This document shows, piece by piece, positions 27,211 to 37,596 of a stretch of DNA of 64,000 bases. Source of the DNA: Roseateles sp. YR242. GTDB taxonomy: Bacteria > Pseudomonadota > Gammaproteobacteria > Burkholderiales > Burkholderiaceae_C. Made by a program: the position numbers and the translations under genes. The notes below the pieces were generated by a model. It was not told the origin of the DNA and ran no database searches. It saw nothing but the letters and a program-made list of their open reading frames with translations. The stretch covers positions 1 through 64,000 of the forward strand of contig NZ_FOAV01000009.1 in assembly GCF_900109745.1 (NCBI RefSeq). Direction: 5' to 3'. The number at the start of each line of letters is the position of its first letter. The stretch's first letter is position 1.

Positions 27211-28550
27211 CCGACAACGCTTCCGCGCGCCCCGGCCTGCGCCAGTGGGTGAACCGGATCCTGGGCGACACGCTGGCCCGCCGCATCTTCCTGCTGCTCT
27301 GGATCACGCTGGTGGCCGCCCAGGTGCTGGCCATCATGACGGTGCAGTGGGTGGAGGGCTGGAACATGCCGCTGGCGCATGTGCCGGTGGCGCCCACGCT
27401 GCCGCCCATGGGGCAGATGGGGCCTGGCCCTCAGGGGCCGATGCGGGACGGCGGGCCTGGGCCGTTCTTTCAGGGGCAACGCCCGGGTGCGGCGAATGGT
27501 GGCCTCAACGGCAACCGCGCCAGCGATGGCAGCAGTGCGCCCTTCGAAGCCAATCGTCCGGACGGCCCGCCGGATTTCCGGTCGCAGGATTTCCACGATG
27601 TTCCCATCCCTGGGGCCGGTCCCGATTTCACGGACCGCGGGCCGCGTTTTCAGGAACGCTCCAACTTCCGTGGCTTGAGCAACAAGGCCTTGTTGCTGGA
27701 TTACGGCATTCGGCTGCTGGTCACCGCGCTGGCCGCCTGGCTGGCGTCCCGCTGGCTGGCCAAGCCAATGCGGCAACTGGTGCACGCCTCCAGAAAACTC
27801 GGGGACTCTTTGCACGGGCATGAGCGCCTGCCGCTACTGGATGAGCACAGTGGCACGCTGGAAGTGCGGGAGACCGCTCAGGTGTTCAACGCGATGGCCC
27901 GGCAACTGCGGCGGCAGTTCAACGAACGCGGGCTGATGGTCGCCGCCATTTCCCATGACCTGCGGACCCCGCTGACGCGCTTGCGCATGCGGCTGGAGAC
28001 CCTGGACATCGAAGACCAGCAACGGGTCCGATCGGTGGAAGACATCCTCGAGATGAACGCCCTGATCGATGCGGTGATGGAATTGTTCCGTGGCGACAGC
28101 CCCGGTGTGGTCGAGGATGCGCAGGATGTGGACATCGGCGCCCTGGCTCAGTCGATGGTGGACGACCTGGCCGAACAGGGCCAGACCGTCAGCGTCGACA
28201 TCCAGGGGGAGGCGGTGCTGGCGCGCGGTCAACCGATGGCCTTGCGGCGCGTGCTGGGCAACCTCATCGGCAATGCGTTGCGATATGGCGGCCGGGCGGA
28301 TGTGCATGTCGGCCGGGATGACCGGGGCGCCTGGATCCATGTCTGCGACAACGGGCCCGGCATTCCACCGGACAAGATCGAGGCCGTGTTCGAGCCCTTC
28401 TACCGTCTGGAAGAATCGCGCAACCGGCATACCGGTGGTGCGGGCCTGGGGCTGTACATCGCGCGGGAACTGACGCGGCGCCAAGGCGGCGAGCTGGCGT
28501 TGACCAACCGGCCTGCGGGCGGATTGATGGCGGAGCTGCGTCTGCCCTGA
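27207..28550 (+). CDS. EnvZ-like sensor histidine kinase
   Basis: A 447-aa membrane kinase that starts with TTG overlapping the regulator stop (TTGA). TM1 is about residues 25-45 and TM2 about 168-188. The periplasmic stretch between is Gly/Pro/Gln/Asn/Arg-rich and looks disordered. A HAMP region follows, then the H-box AAISHDLRTPLTRLRMRLE with His250, N-box (NLIGNALRYGG), G1 (VCDNGPGIP), F (FEPFYRLEESRN) and G2 (GAGLGLYIA). All catalytic boxes are intact. It is the cognate partner of the upstream regulator. The stimulus is not evident. Confidence 0.9.
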   Translation: MTDNASARPGLRQWVNRILGDTLARRIFLLLWITLVAAQVLAIMTVQWVEGWNMPLAHVPVAPTLPPMGQMGPGPQGPMRDGGPGPFFQGQRPGAANGGLNGNRASDGSSAPFEANRPDGPPDFRSQDFHDVPIPGAGPDFTDRGPRFQERSNFRGLSNKALLLDYGIRLLVTALAAWLASRWLAKPMRQLVHASRKLGDSLHGHERLPLLDEHSGTLEVRETAQVFNAMARQLRRQFNERGLMVAAISHDLRTPLTRLRMRLETLDIEDQQRVRSVEDILEMNALIDAVMELFRGDSPGVVEDAQDVDIGALAQSMVDDLAEQGQTVSVDIQGEAVLARGQPMALRRVLGNLIGNALRYGGRADVHVGRDDRGAWIHVCDNGPGIPPDKIEAVFEPFYRLEESRNRHTGGAGLGLYIARELTRRQGGELALTNRPAGGLMAELRLP

Positions 28551-28595
28551 GCCCGCCACTTAGGCGCCGGAAGCGACAGATACGCCTGCGACGCC

Positions 28596-29891
28596 TCAGG
28601 CCACGAGCCGTGGCGGCCCGGGCGGGTTGGGTGGCATCTGCAGCGCAAAGCCACCGGCCCGCTTGCGCATCGCAGCGGGGTCCAGCTGCGGTGCCTGCGC
28701 CGGCCAGCCGAAGAAGCGCTGGATGTCGCTGCGCCGGGCCAAGGTGTCTGCCATGCCCAGCGTGATCAGTTCGGTGGTGTAGGCCGGCTCGAACAGCAGG
28801 TAGCTCAACAATGCCGAACCACTGGCATTGGCCCCCTCCCCCGACACCCCAACACTGCGCAACAACGCCCGGATGGGCGGTGGCAAGGCACTCACGTGCT
28901 GGGCCGCCAGGGTGTCCAGTGGCCGGCTGGGAGCGATCACCAGGGCATCCAGTGGGCGCAAGGGCGTGTTGCGCAGGGCTTCCTCGGGCAGCAGGGAGAG
29001 CGTCTTGTTGATGCGGTGCATCCGCTCGATATCCACCGCCAGCGCGTCCAGGAAGATGTTGGAGAGGGCGTGGCCGGCAATCTGCGCCAGGCTGGGGTGG
29101 CCGGTTGGTGTCGGGCTGTGGGTCCCCTCCCCGCCGGCTTCGTGCATGCGGCCGGCCCCGATGATCAGCACCTTCTGCGCCCCCAGGTGAACAGCGGGCG
29201 AAATGGGGGCGGTCTGGCGCATGGAGCCGTCACCGAACCATTCCATCTTCCCCTGCAGTTCCAGCGGCTCAGCCGGAAAGATGAAGGGGATGGCGGACGA
29301 CGCCACCAAATGATCGATGGTCAAGCGCCGGGTCTGCACGGCCAGCCGCTGGCTGCGCACCCATGGGGCGCGGGCCTGCTGGGTCTGGTAGAACGTGACG
29401 TGATGGCCGGAGGTATAGCTGGAGCCAGTGACAGCCAGCGCATCCAGATGGCCTTGGGCCAGCATCTCGTCCAGCCGGTCCAGCTGGATCCAGCGCGACA
29501 GCAGGCCACGGAGGGGGGTGTTGTCCAGCAGGCTGCGCGGCCGGGTGCGACGCCAGCGGGCCAGTGCCCAGCCCAGACTCATCATCGTGAGCCAGCGGGC
29601 CCCGCTGCGGATCACGCCGAGGGAATCGGCGGCATACACCTGGTCCACGTGGATGTTCTGCCAGATGTACATCAGCCCATCCACGGCTGAGCAAAAGTCG
29701 TCCGCCTGGCAAGCCAGTGTGGCGGCGTTGATGGCACCGGCGGACGTGCCGGCGATCACCTGAAAGGGGCTGTCCCCGGTGGTGCAGGCATCCCGGCGCA
29801 ACTGCGCGATGGCAGCGAGCACCCCCACCTGATAAGCCGCGCGCGCCCCGCCTCCCGTGAGGATCAGGCCGGTTTTCTGCGGGGCATCCAT
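28596..29891 (-). CDS. Patatin-like phospholipase
   Basis: A 431-aa serine hydrolase with a Ser-Asp dyad. The oxyanion segment LTGGGARAAYQVG is at about 11-23, nucleophile Ser50 in GTSAG, and the dyad Asp in WFGDGSMRQ (DGS rather than the usual DGG/DGA). No signal peptide is seen; the family includes cytoplasmic RssA-type and type III/V exported enzymes. It is convergent with the histidine kinase (45-bp gap) and downstream of dnaE on the same strand (136-bp gap). The lipid substrate is inferred from the family only. Confidence 0.88.
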   Translation of the reverse strand: MDAPQKTGLILTGGGARAAYQVGVLAAIAQLRRDACTTGDSPFQVIAGTSAGAINAATLACQADDFCSAVDGLMYIWQNIHVDQVYAADSLGVIRSGARWLTMMSLGWALARWRRTRPRSLLDNTPLRGLLSRWIQLDRLDEMLAQGHLDALAVTGSSYTSGHHVTFYQTQQARAPWVRSQRLAVQTRRLTIDHLVASSAIPFIFPAEPLELQGKMEWFGDGSMRQTAPISPAVHLGAQKVLIIGAGRMHEAGGEGTHSPTPTGHPSLAQIAGHALSNIFLDALAVDIERMHRINKTLSLLPEEALRNTPLRPLDALVIAPSRPLDTLAAQHVSALPPPIRALLRSVGVSGEGANASGSALLSYLLFEPAYTTELITLGMADTLARRSDIQRFFGWPAQAPQLDPAAMRKRAGGFALQMPPNPPGPPRLVA

Positions 29892-30027
29892 GGTGGTTCA
29901 AGCTTACGCCTGACTACCTGGGATGAACCTTGGAAATGATCCGTCAAATGGGGGATCGACGGCGGCGGGGAGACGGTGTTGGCGAGGCTCGGCGGTGCTG
30001 GGGTCCAATTTTGGCCTTCAACGCCGC

Positions 30028-33000
30028 TCACCCTCCCGCGTCGTACACGATCTCCGCCGGCGCCAGCTTCTCCAGAGCCTCATCACTCGGCCAGAACTTC
30101 CCGGCCCCGCCGAGCCCCAACTCCGCGATTGCGCCGTCCCGACGGATGGGAATGCGCAGTTCCAGGCCCTGGCTCAGCACGCCCTGCTCGGTCTCCACCC
30201 GCTTGGCCGGCCAGCTGCGGATCAGCTCCAGCACCGTTTCGGCAGGCAGGTTCGGCGCCGTGCGCAGGAAGCGCCCAAACTTGGCGCGTGCCTCCGGTAC
30301 GCCATAAACCTGCTGGATGTTCATGCGCAGACCACCAGAGAAACGGTCGTTCTGCACCTTGCCCACCGCGATGATCAACTCATCCTCCGCCAGCAGTTCC
30401 TTGTGCTTGTTGAGCAGCTCTTCATTCGCCACCGCTTCGATGGCGTCGCTCTTGTCGTCCAGCTTGAAGATGCCCACCCGGCCGCGTGAGCCGTTGATCA
30501 CACGCATGTCGCCCACGATCCCGGCCACCACCACCGGCTCGCGGCTGTCCTGCAGGTCCACGATGCGGCGGCGCACCATCTTGCGGATCTCGCTTTCGGA
30601 CTGATCGAACAGATGGCCGGAGAGGTAGAAGCCGATCGCCGTCTTCTCCAGCGTCAACCGCTCCTTGATGCCCCACGCCGGCACGTCCACCAGGTCCGGC
30701 TCGGCCGTGGAGCTGCCGTGCGTGTCGTCGAAGTCGAACAGCCCCCCCTGGTTGACGTTCTGCGCCAGGTTGTCGGCATAGGTGTAGCCCAGCCCCACAC
30801 TGGCCTGCAGGCGCGCGCGGTCCGGCTCCAACTGGTCAAACGCGCCAGCCTTGATCAATGCCTCCACCACGCGCTTGTTCACCGACTTGCGGTCCACACG
30901 GGCGCAGAAATCAAAGAAGCTCTTGAAGGGGCCACCTTCCGTGCGAGCCCGCACGATCGCCTCGATGGCGCCAGCCCCGGTGCCCTTGATCGCACCCAGG
31001 CTGTAGTTGATCTTGCGCGAACGCGGCGTGGAAGCGGCGCGCTTGCCGTCAGCCTCGGGCGCCCCGGCAGCAGCAGCCGGTGCCATCGGCTCAAACCGCC
31101 CGACCCCCAGGTTGATGTTGGGCGGCTCAAACTCGATGCCGAACAGCTTGGCGTCATTCATGAGCACCTTGAGCTTGTCGGTATCGTCCGATTCGATGGT
31201 CATGTTCGCGGCGAAGAACTCAGCCGTGAAGTGAACCTTGAGCCAGCCCGTGTGATACGCCAGCAAGGAGTACGCGGCGGCGTGCGACTTGTTGAAGCCG
31301 TAGCCCGCAAACTTCTCCATCAAGTCGAAGACCTCGTCGGCCTTGTTCTGGTCAATACCCTTTTCTGCCGCGCCCTTTCGGAACAGGTCGCGGTGCATGG
31401 CCATTTCCTCGGCCTTCTTCTTTCCCATCGCGCGGCGCAGCATGTCCGCACCACCGAGCGAGTAACCGCCCAGTACCTGCGCGGTCTGCATCACCTGTTC
31501 CTGGTAGACCATAATGCCGTAGGTCTCGGCCAGCACGGGCTCCACCAGGGGGTGGGGGTACTCCACCACCTCCTTGCCGTGCTTGCGCGCCACGAAGCTG
31601 GGGATCAGGTCCATCGGGCCGGGCCGATACAGCGCGTTCAACGCGATCAGGTCTTCCAGCCGGGATGGCTTGGCGTCCTTGAGCATGCGCTGCATGCCGC
31701 TCGATTCAAACTGGAACACCGATTCGGTCAACCCGTCGGAGAACAGCTTGTAGGTCTTCTTGTCGTCGAGCGCGATGGTCTCGAACGCAAAGTCGGCATG
31801 CTCGGGATAGCGGCCAACAATGAAGTTCTTGGCCAGTTCAAGAATGGTCAGCGTGGCCAGGCCCAAGAAGTCGAACTTGACGAGGCCGATGGCTTCGACG
31901 TCGTCCTTGTCGTACTGGCTCACCGCCGAGGTCGAACCCGGCTGCTGATATTGCGGGCAGAAGTCGGTGATCTTGCCCGGCGCAATCAGCACCCCACCCG
32001 CGTGCATGCCGATGGAGCGCACGGTGCCCTCCACCCGTGCCGCCATTTCCAGCAGGCCGGCCACTTCCTCGTCCTGCTTCTCGCGCTCCTCGATCTCCGG
32101 GGACTCATGCCGCGCATAGACCATCTTGGCCTTGTCCGGATCGAAGTCCGGTGGCAGCTTGGCCAGCGTCACGGTCTTGCCCGGAGGCGCCGGCACCAGC
32201 TTGGCGATCGAATCGACATGGCCGAAGCCCATGCCCAGCACCCGGCCGATGTCCCGCAGCGCGCCCTTGGCCGCCATGGTGCCAAAGGTGGCGATCTGGC
32301 TGACCGCCGGGCGGCCGTACTTGTCCTTCACGTACTCGATGACGCGGTCACGGTTGCCCTGGCAGAAATCGATGTCGAAGTCGGGCATCGACACCCGCTC
32401 AGGGTTCAGGAAACGTTCAAACAGCAGGTTGTATTGCAGCGGATCCAGGTCGGTAATCAGCAGCACGTAAGCGACCAGCGAACCCGCACCGGACCCCCGC
32501 CCCGGGCCCACCGGGCAGCCATTGTTCTTCGCCCAGCGGATGAAGTCACCCACGATGAGAAAGTAGCCGGGGAAGCCCATCTTGATGATGGTGTTGAGTT
32601 CGAACTCCAGCCGCTCCACATATCGCGGCCGCACCTCATTGCGCTTGGCCTCGCTGGGGAAGAGCAGCGCCAACCGGTCTTCCAGGCCCTCATAGGAGAG
32701 CTGTCGGAAGTACTGTTCCATCGGCAGGGGCGTGCCGTCTGCCTGGATGGGCGTGGGGAAGTTAGGCAGTTGCGGCTTGCCCAGCACCAGGCTCAGGCTG
32801 CAGCGCCTGGCAATCTCAACGGTGTTGGCAATGGCGCTGGGGATGTCAGCAAACAACACCTCCATCTCCGCCTGGCGCTTGAAATGCTGGCTGGGCAGGA
32901 AGCGCTTGATGCGCTTGGGGTTGGACAGCGTCTCGCCTTCAGCCACGCAGACCCGGGCCTCATGCGCCCCGAAGTCATCCTCTTCCAGGAATTGGATGGG

Positions 33001-33591
33001 GTGGGTGGCCACCACCGGCAGGCCGGCCTTGGCCGCCAGCGGCACCAACTGGCGTACCAGGGACTCCTGGCCGGGCAAGCCGGCGCGCTGGAGCTCCACA
33101 TAGAAACGGTTCGGGTAGATGGCGCCCAGCCGCCGCGCCCATTCCAGCGCCTTGGTCTCGTCACCCGCGATGAGCGCCTGGCCCACCGGACCGAATTGCA
33201 TACCGCCCAGGCAAATCAGGCCCTCATGGAGTTCCTGCATCCATTCCAGCTTGAGCAGCGCCTGGTTGCGCTGGACGTTCTGGATCCAGGCCCGGGAGAG
33301 CAGTTCGCTCAGGTTCAGGTAACCCTGGAAGTTCTGCACCAGCAGCAGCACCCGGGTGGGCGGCTTGTCATTGGCATCCGGTTCCAGCCACACCTCCGCG
33401 CCGAGGATGGGTTTCACGCCCTGCTTGCGGCAGGCGTTGTAGAACTTCACCCCGCCAAACATGTTGGCCAGGTCGGTCAGGCCTAGGGCGACCTGGCCGT
33501 CCTTGGCGGCCGCCTTGGCGGCGTCGTCGACGCGCAACGTGCCGTCAACGACGGAAAACTCGGTATGAATGCGGAGATGAACAAAAGCCAT
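30028..33591 (-). CDS. dnaE: DNA polymerase III subunit alpha
   Basis: The 1187-aa replicative polymerase. The start MAFVHLRIHTEFSVVDGTL is the family start, and the open frame upstream is unconserved. Domains are PHP (about residues 1-280), the palm with the catalytic acidic motif MPDFDIDFCQGNRDRV, fingers, the tandem HhH region and a C-terminal OB fold plus tau-binding part. Other motifs present include GPGRGSGAGSLVAY and YNLLFERFLNPERVS. Length is normal. The gene is divergent from the cyclophilin gene. Confidence 0.97.
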   Translation of the reverse strand: MAFVHLRIHTEFSVVDGTLRVDDAAKAAAKDGQVALGLTDLANMFGGVKFYNACRKQGVKPILGAEVWLEPDANDKPPTRVLLLVQNFQGYLNLSELLSRAWIQNVQRNQALLKLEWMQELHEGLICLGGMQFGPVGQALIAGDETKALEWARRLGAIYPNRFYVELQRAGLPGQESLVRQLVPLAAKAGLPVVATHPIQFLEEDDFGAHEARVCVAEGETLSNPKRIKRFLPSQHFKRQAEMEVLFADIPSAIANTVEIARRCSLSLVLGKPQLPNFPTPIQADGTPLPMEQYFRQLSYEGLEDRLALLFPSEAKRNEVRPRYVERLEFELNTIIKMGFPGYFLIVGDFIRWAKNNGCPVGPGRGSGAGSLVAYVLLITDLDPLQYNLLFERFLNPERVSMPDFDIDFCQGNRDRVIEYVKDKYGRPAVSQIATFGTMAAKGALRDIGRVLGMGFGHVDSIAKLVPAPPGKTVTLAKLPPDFDPDKAKMVYARHESPEIEEREKQDEEVAGLLEMAARVEGTVRSIGMHAGGVLIAPGKITDFCPQYQQPGSTSAVSQYDKDDVEAIGLVKFDFLGLATLTILELAKNFIVGRYPEHADFAFETIALDDKKTYKLFSDGLTESVFQFESSGMQRMLKDAKPSRLEDLIALNALYRPGPMDLIPSFVARKHGKEVVEYPHPLVEPVLAETYGIMVYQEQVMQTAQVLGGYSLGGADMLRRAMGKKKAEEMAMHRDLFRKGAAEKGIDQNKADEVFDLMEKFAGYGFNKSHAAAYSLLAYHTGWLKVHFTAEFFAANMTIESDDTDKLKVLMNDAKLFGIEFEPPNINLGVGRFEPMAPAAAAGAPEADGKRAASTPRSRKINYSLGAIKGTGAGAIEAIVRARTEGGPFKSFFDFCARVDRKSVNKRVVEALIKAGAFDQLEPDRARLQASVGLGYTYADNLAQNVNQGGLFDFDDTHGSSTAEPDLVDVPAWGIKERLTLEKTAIGFYLSGHLFDQSESEIRKMVRRRIVDLQDSREPVVVAGIVGDMRVINGSRGRVGIFKLDDKSDAIEAVANEELLNKHKELLAEDELIIAVGKVQNDRFSGGLRMNIQQVYGVPEARAKFGRFLRTAPNLPAETVLELIRSWPAKRVETEQGVLSQGLELRIPIRRDGAIAELGLGGAGKFWPSDEALEKLAPAEIVYDAGG

Positions 33592-33736
33592 ACCCGGGAT
33601 TGTAGGGAGGCTGGCACCCTCCCTTAGGGGAAACTCCTCGCGGTCGAGGTGGCTCCAGCGCCAGCCGTCGCTCTCCCGGGCGGTATGCTGCCGCTCAGTG
33701 GAATGGTTCATGTAACGACCGCACTGGAGCTCCTGG

Positions 33737-34846
33737 ATGAAGACTGTCTCGCCCGCCCTGCTGGTGACCACCCTGCCGGTGTCCGCCCCTAAAACCACCT
33801 GGGTCGCACTGCTGACGGCCCTGACGCTGGCTGCCGGGCCGGCATGGTCGGCGGAGGCAGGCGCAGCGGCGACCCCCACGAAGCCGGCGACCAAGGCCAC
33901 GCGGCCCGCCGCCGCCCGCGCCGCCGTGGCCCCCGCCAGTGGCGCCTCCCAGGCCGCCCGCAGCAGCGCCGACATCATCGCCACCGCCCCCGCCGCCGCC
34001 TGGCGGGATGTGGATCCGGACAACCTGCTGATCATGACCCTGCCGCAGGGCGAGGCGTTGATCGAACTGGCACCGCGCTTTGCGCCAAAACACGCCCAGA
34101 ACATCCGCGCCCTGGCTCGCGGCGGCTACTGGGACGGCCTGGCCATCCTGCGGGTGCAGGACAACTACGTGACGCAATGGGGCGACCCGGATGCCGATGA
34201 CGAGGACACCGGCGTCAAGGGCAAGAGCAAGCCATTTCCCGCCGGGGCCGAAGCGCACTTGCCGGCCGAGTTCGACGTCCCCCTGAAGGGACTGCCCCTG
34301 ACCGTTCTGCCGGACGTGGACGGCTGGGCGCCCCGTGCGGGCCATGTGGACGGCTTCCCCGTGGCCGCCAACCCGGCCACCGGCCGCGCCTGGATGGCGC
34401 ACTGCTATGCCACCGTCGGCGCCGGCCGTGGCAACGACGTGGACTCCAGCACCGGCGCGGAGCTGTACGTCGTGATCGGCCACGCCCCGCGCGGGCTGGA
34501 CCTGAACATCACCGTGGTGGGCCGCGTGCTCAAGGGCATGGAGGCCCTGTCCGCCCTGCCGCGCGGCACCGGCCGGCTGGGTTTCTACGAAAAGCCGGAA
34601 CAGCGCCAGCCCATCACCCGTGTGGTGCTGGCCTCCACGCTGCCGCCGGACCAGCGCCCGCCCCTGCAGGTACTGCGCACGGACACCCCCACCTGGCAAG
34701 CCCTGCTGGAGGCGCGCCGCCACCGTGGCGGCTGGTTCGTGCACAGCCCCGAACACACCGAGATCTGCACCGCCGCCGCGCCGGTGCGCACCCGGCCGAC
34801 CGATGTGAAGCTGGAGAAGATCGTTTCTCCTGAAAGCAAGCGCTGA
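33737..34846 (+). CDS. Periplasmic cyclophilin-type peptidyl-prolyl isomerase
   Basis: A 369-aa protein with a signal-like N-terminus (hydrophobic about residues 20-38, AWS-A cut), an Ala/Pro/Thr-rich linker (about 40-90) and a cyclophilin domain. Markers are [41 protein letters not shown] and a late [12 protein letters not shown]. Several catalytic positions differ from PpiA (for example [15 protein letters not shown] rather than FHRVI..F-QGGD), so activity may be modified. It is divergent from dnaE and precedes trhO. Confidence 0.85.
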   Translation: MKTVSPALLVTTLPVSAPKTTWVALLTALTLAAGPAWSAEAGAAATPTKPATKATRPAAARAAVAPASGASQAARSSADIIATAPAAAWRDVDPDNLLIMTLPQGEALIELAPRFAPKHAQNIRALARGGYWDGLAILRVQDNYVTQWGDPDADDEDTGVKGKSKPFPAGAEAHLPAEFDVPLKGLPLTVLPDVDGWAPRAGHVDGFPVAANPATGRAWMAHCYATVGAGRGNDVDSSTGAELYVVIGHAPRGLDLNITVVGRVLKGMEALSALPRGTGRLGFYEKPEQRQPITRVVLASTLPPDQRPPLQVLRTDTPTWQALLEARRHRGGWFVHSPEHTEICTAAAPVRTRPTDVKLEKIVSPESKR

Positions 34847-34928
34847 GATCCCGGCCGGCGTGCGCGCGGAGCCACCTACAATCACGCGTTTTGCACCGTA
34901 TCCACGGGCCCTGAGCCCAACAGCCGAC

Positions 34929-35705
34929 GTGAACGCATCCGGCCCGTCCATCCTCAATATCTCCTGCTACCTGTTCGTCGAGATCAACGCGCCCGAGGCG
35001 CTGCGCGACGTCCTGCACACCCGCGCCGACGCGCTGGGCCTGAAGGGCACCGTGCTGATCGCCGAAGAGGGCATCAATCTCTTCCTGGCCGGCCCGGCGC
35101 CGGACGTGAACGCCTGGGTGGACGCCCTGCGCGCGGATCAGCGCTTCGCCAGCCTGGCCCCCAAGGAAAGCTGGAGCACCGAGGTCCCCTTCCGTAAGCT
35201 GCTGGTGAAGGTGAAGCCGGAGATCATCCGGATGAACCATCCCACCATCCGCCCGGACCAGAGCCCCCGCGCCCCCGCGCTGCCGGCCGCCACGCTCAAG
35301 CGCTGGCTCGACCAAGGTCACGATGACAACGGCCGTCCGGTGGTGACACTTGACACCCGCAACGGCTTTGAAGTGGATGTCGGCGCCTTCGATGGCGCGA
35401 TCGACTGGCGCATTACCAAGTTCAGCGAGTTCCCGGAAGCTGTGAAGGCCCACCGCGCCGAACTCGAAGGCAAGACGGTGGTCAGCTACTGCACCGGCGG
35501 CATCCGCTGCGAAAAGGCGGCGCTCTATCTGGCCGAGCAGAACCTGGGCGGCCCCGTCTATCAGCTCGAAGGCGGCATCCTCAAATACTTTGAGGAAGTC
35601 GGCGGGAACCACTACCACGGCGACTGTTTTGTCTTTGACGAACGGCGCGCGGTGGACCCTGGCCTGTCCCCGGCCCCTCACAACGAAGCCCTGGATCGCC
35701 ACTGA
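34929..35705 (+). CDS. trhO: tRNA uridine(34) hydroxylase / rhodanese-domain protein
   Basis: A 258-aa protein with an N-terminal acylphosphatase-like domain ([27 protein letters not shown]) and a C-terminal rhodanese domain with the active Cys in [14 protein letters not shown]. TrhO (YceA) forms 5-hydroxyuridine at tRNA position 34. The start is taken as GTG 34929 (VNASGPS) because the upstream frame is not conserved and a TACAAT -10-like box lies at 34877-34882. The C-terminal zinc-binding extension of some homologues is absent. Confidence 0.9.
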   Translation: MNASGPSILNISCYLFVEINAPEALRDVLHTRADALGLKGTVLIAEEGINLFLAGPAPDVNAWVDALRADQRFASLAPKESWSTEVPFRKLLVKVKPEIIRMNHPTIRPDQSPRAPALPAATLKRWLDQGHDDNGRPVVTLDTRNGFEVDVGAFDGAIDWRITKFSEFPEAVKAHRAELEGKTVVSYCTGGIRCEKAALYLAEQNLGGPVYQLEGGILKYFEEVGGNHYHGDCFVFDERRAVDPGLSPAPHNEALDRH

Positions 35706-35746
35706 GCGATGAGCGCGCCACGACGCTCACCCTCGGGAGCCCGTCA

Positions 35747-36724
35747 GTGACGGAAGAACGGCCCTCCCTGCTCGCCAAGCTGATGAAGCTGCTGGGCTTG
35801 CTCGTGCTGGCCACCGCCCTCCTGGCCATGGCCTTCCACGCGCCGGACCGCCCGCTGGAGAGCCTGATCAGCCGTTGGGCCGAGGCCCCGTCCGACTTTG
35901 TCGAATTGCCGGTGGAAGGCGGCCGGATTCAGCTGGTGCACCTGCGCGACGAAGGCCCGCGGGATGACCCGACGCCCATCGTTCTGCTGCACGGCACGGC
36001 GGCCAGCCTGCACACCTGGGCCGGCTGGGTCTCTGAACTCAAGACCAACCGCCGGGTGATCACGCTGGACCTGCCGGGCTTCGGGCTCACCGGCCCGTCC
36101 GTGCTGGGCGACTACAGCGACGAAGCCTATGACCACTTCCTCCAGGCCTTCCTGGCGCACCTGAAGCTCGGCCAGGTCGTGCTGGGTGGCAATTCGCTGG
36201 GCGGCGGTGTCGCCTGGGGATACGCTGCACGCCATCCCGAGCAGGTGGCGGCCCTGGTGCTGGTGGATGCCGGCAACCTGGCCATCACCAGCGAAGCCGT
36301 GCCGGAGGGCTTCAAGGTGCCGCAGTCCCGCGTGCTGCGTGCCCTGGCCAGCACCTTTTTGCCTCGGCCGCTGGTGGAACGCAGCGTCAAGAGTGTCTAT
36401 GGGGATCCGTCCAAGGTCACGGCGGCCCTGGTGGACCGTTATTTCGAGCTGACGTTGCGTGAAGGCAACCGTGCGGCCTTGGCCCAGCGGCTGGCGCAAC
36501 GCATGCCCGGCCGCTTTGCCGATCTGCTGGCCCGCATCCAGGCCCCCACCCTCATTCTCTGGGGCGGCCAGGACCGCCTGATCCCGCCCGCCGCGGCGCG
36601 GATCTTCCAGCAGCAGATCCGCAACAGCCGTCTGGAAATCTTCCCCACATTAGGGCATGTCCCTCAGGAGGAGGACCCGCTGTCCACCGTGCGCCCGGTT
36701 CAAGCGTTTTTGCACTCGCTATAA
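35747..36724 (+). CDS. Alpha/beta hydrolase
   Basis: A 325-aa hydrolase. It begins at GTG 35747 with SD-like GGGAG upstream. A hydrophobic N-terminal segment (about residues 10-26) suggests a membrane anchor or uncleaved signal. The oxyanion motif is LLHGTAAS, the nucleophile elbow is GGNSLGGG, the acid is in LILWGGQDRLI and the catalytic His in LGHVPQEE. Family members include esterases and C-C bond hydrolases, and the substrate cannot be read. It lies 41 bp after trhO and 68 bp before the ABC importer operon. Confidence 0.87.
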   Translation: MTEERPSLLAKLMKLLGLLVLATALLAMAFHAPDRPLESLISRWAEAPSDFVELPVEGGRIQLVHLRDEGPRDDPTPIVLLHGTAASLHTWAGWVSELKTNRRVITLDLPGFGLTGPSVLGDYSDEAYDHFLQAFLAHLKLGQVVLGGNSLGGGVAWGYAARHPEQVAALVLVDAGNLAITSEAVPEGFKVPQSRVLRALASTFLPRPLVERSVKSVYGDPSKVTAALVDRYFELTLREGNRAALAQRLAQRMPGRFADLLARIQAPTLILWGGQDRLIPPAAARIFQQQIRNSRLEIFPTLGHVPQEEDPLSTVRPVQAFLHSL

Positions 36725-36792
36725 CCCTGATGGTTGCCTGTCATGCCGCATTGCAACATCGGGCTTTCTGCATCCCCCACAAAGGAATCTTC

Positions 36793-37587
36793 ATGCAACG
36801 TCGCTTTCTGATTGCCCGCGCCGCACTGGTCGCCTGCGCAATGCTGGCCACCGCCGGCGCCCAGGCCCAGGCCCCCGAGTGGAAAAAGATCCGCATCGGT
36901 GTCGAGGGGGCCTACCCGCCCTTCTCCGAAGTGGGTGCCGACGGCAAGCTCAAGGGCTTCGAGATCGACCTCGCCAACGCACTGTGCGCCGAGATCAAGG
37001 CCGAGTGCACCCTGGTGCAGCAGGACTTCGACGGCCTGATCCCTGCCCTGCAGTCGCGCAAGATCGACGCGATCATTGCGTCGATGTCCATCACGGACGA
37101 GCGCAAGAAAGTCATCGCCTTCTCCGCCCCCTACTACAGCGTCCCGGCCCGCTTCGCCGCCAAGGCCGGCACCAAGCTGGACTTCTCGCCTGCGGGCCTG
37201 AAGGGCAAGAAGATCGGCGTGCAACGCGCCACCATCCACGAGAAGTTTGTGGACGCCACCTTCAAGCAAAGCGACATCGTGCGCTACGCCACGCAGGACC
37301 AGGCCTTCCTGGACCTGAAGTCCGGCCGTATTGACGTGACGCTGGCCGACATGGTCGCCACCGACCTGGGCTTCATCCAGACCCCGGCCGGCAAGGGCTT
37401 TGAGCTGGTGGGCCCGGAATACAACGATCCGAAGTATTTCGGCGTGGGCGTCGGCGTGGGCCTGCGCAAGCAGGATGAAAAGACCCTGGCCAAGAAGTTC
37501 AGCGACGGCATCGCCGCGCTGAAGGCCAACGGCCAGTTCAAGAAGCTCAACGACCAGTACTTCAAGTACGACATCTCGGTGAAGTAA
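36793..37587 (+). CDS. Basic amino-acid ABC transporter substrate-binding protein
   Basis: A 264-aa periplasmic protein. The signal peptide is residues 1-25 (cut after AQA). Type II SBP features follow: IRIGVEGAYPPFSEVGADGK, GFEIDLANAL, DGLIPALQSRKIDAIIASM (the alpha-carboxyl/alpha-amino pocket), LKGKKIGVQ and DVTLADM. It resembles HisJ/ArgT/AotJ proteins, which bind histidine, lysine, arginine or ornithine. Start at ATG 36793 with AAAGGAA upstream. It is the first gene of a five-gene importer operon, with a strong hairpin just after its stop. Confidence 0.9.
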   Translation: MQRRFLIARAALVACAMLATAGAQAQAPEWKKIRIGVEGAYPPFSEVGADGKLKGFEIDLANALCAEIKAECTLVQQDFDGLIPALQSRKIDAIIASMSITDERKKVIAFSAPYYSVPARFAAKAGTKLDFSPAGLKGKKIGVQRATIHEKFVDATFKQSDIVRYATQDQAFLDLKSGRIDVTLADMVATDLGFIQTPAGKGFELVGPEYNDPKYFGVGVGVGLRKQDEKTLAKKFSDGIAALKANGQFKKLNDQYFKYDISVK

Positions 37588-37596
37588 GCCAGTGGC

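Noticed and set aside
30613-33486. Plus-strand open frame (957 codons) antisense to dnaE
   Set aside because: Unconserved composition and full overlap with a clear dnaE; treated as a shadow.
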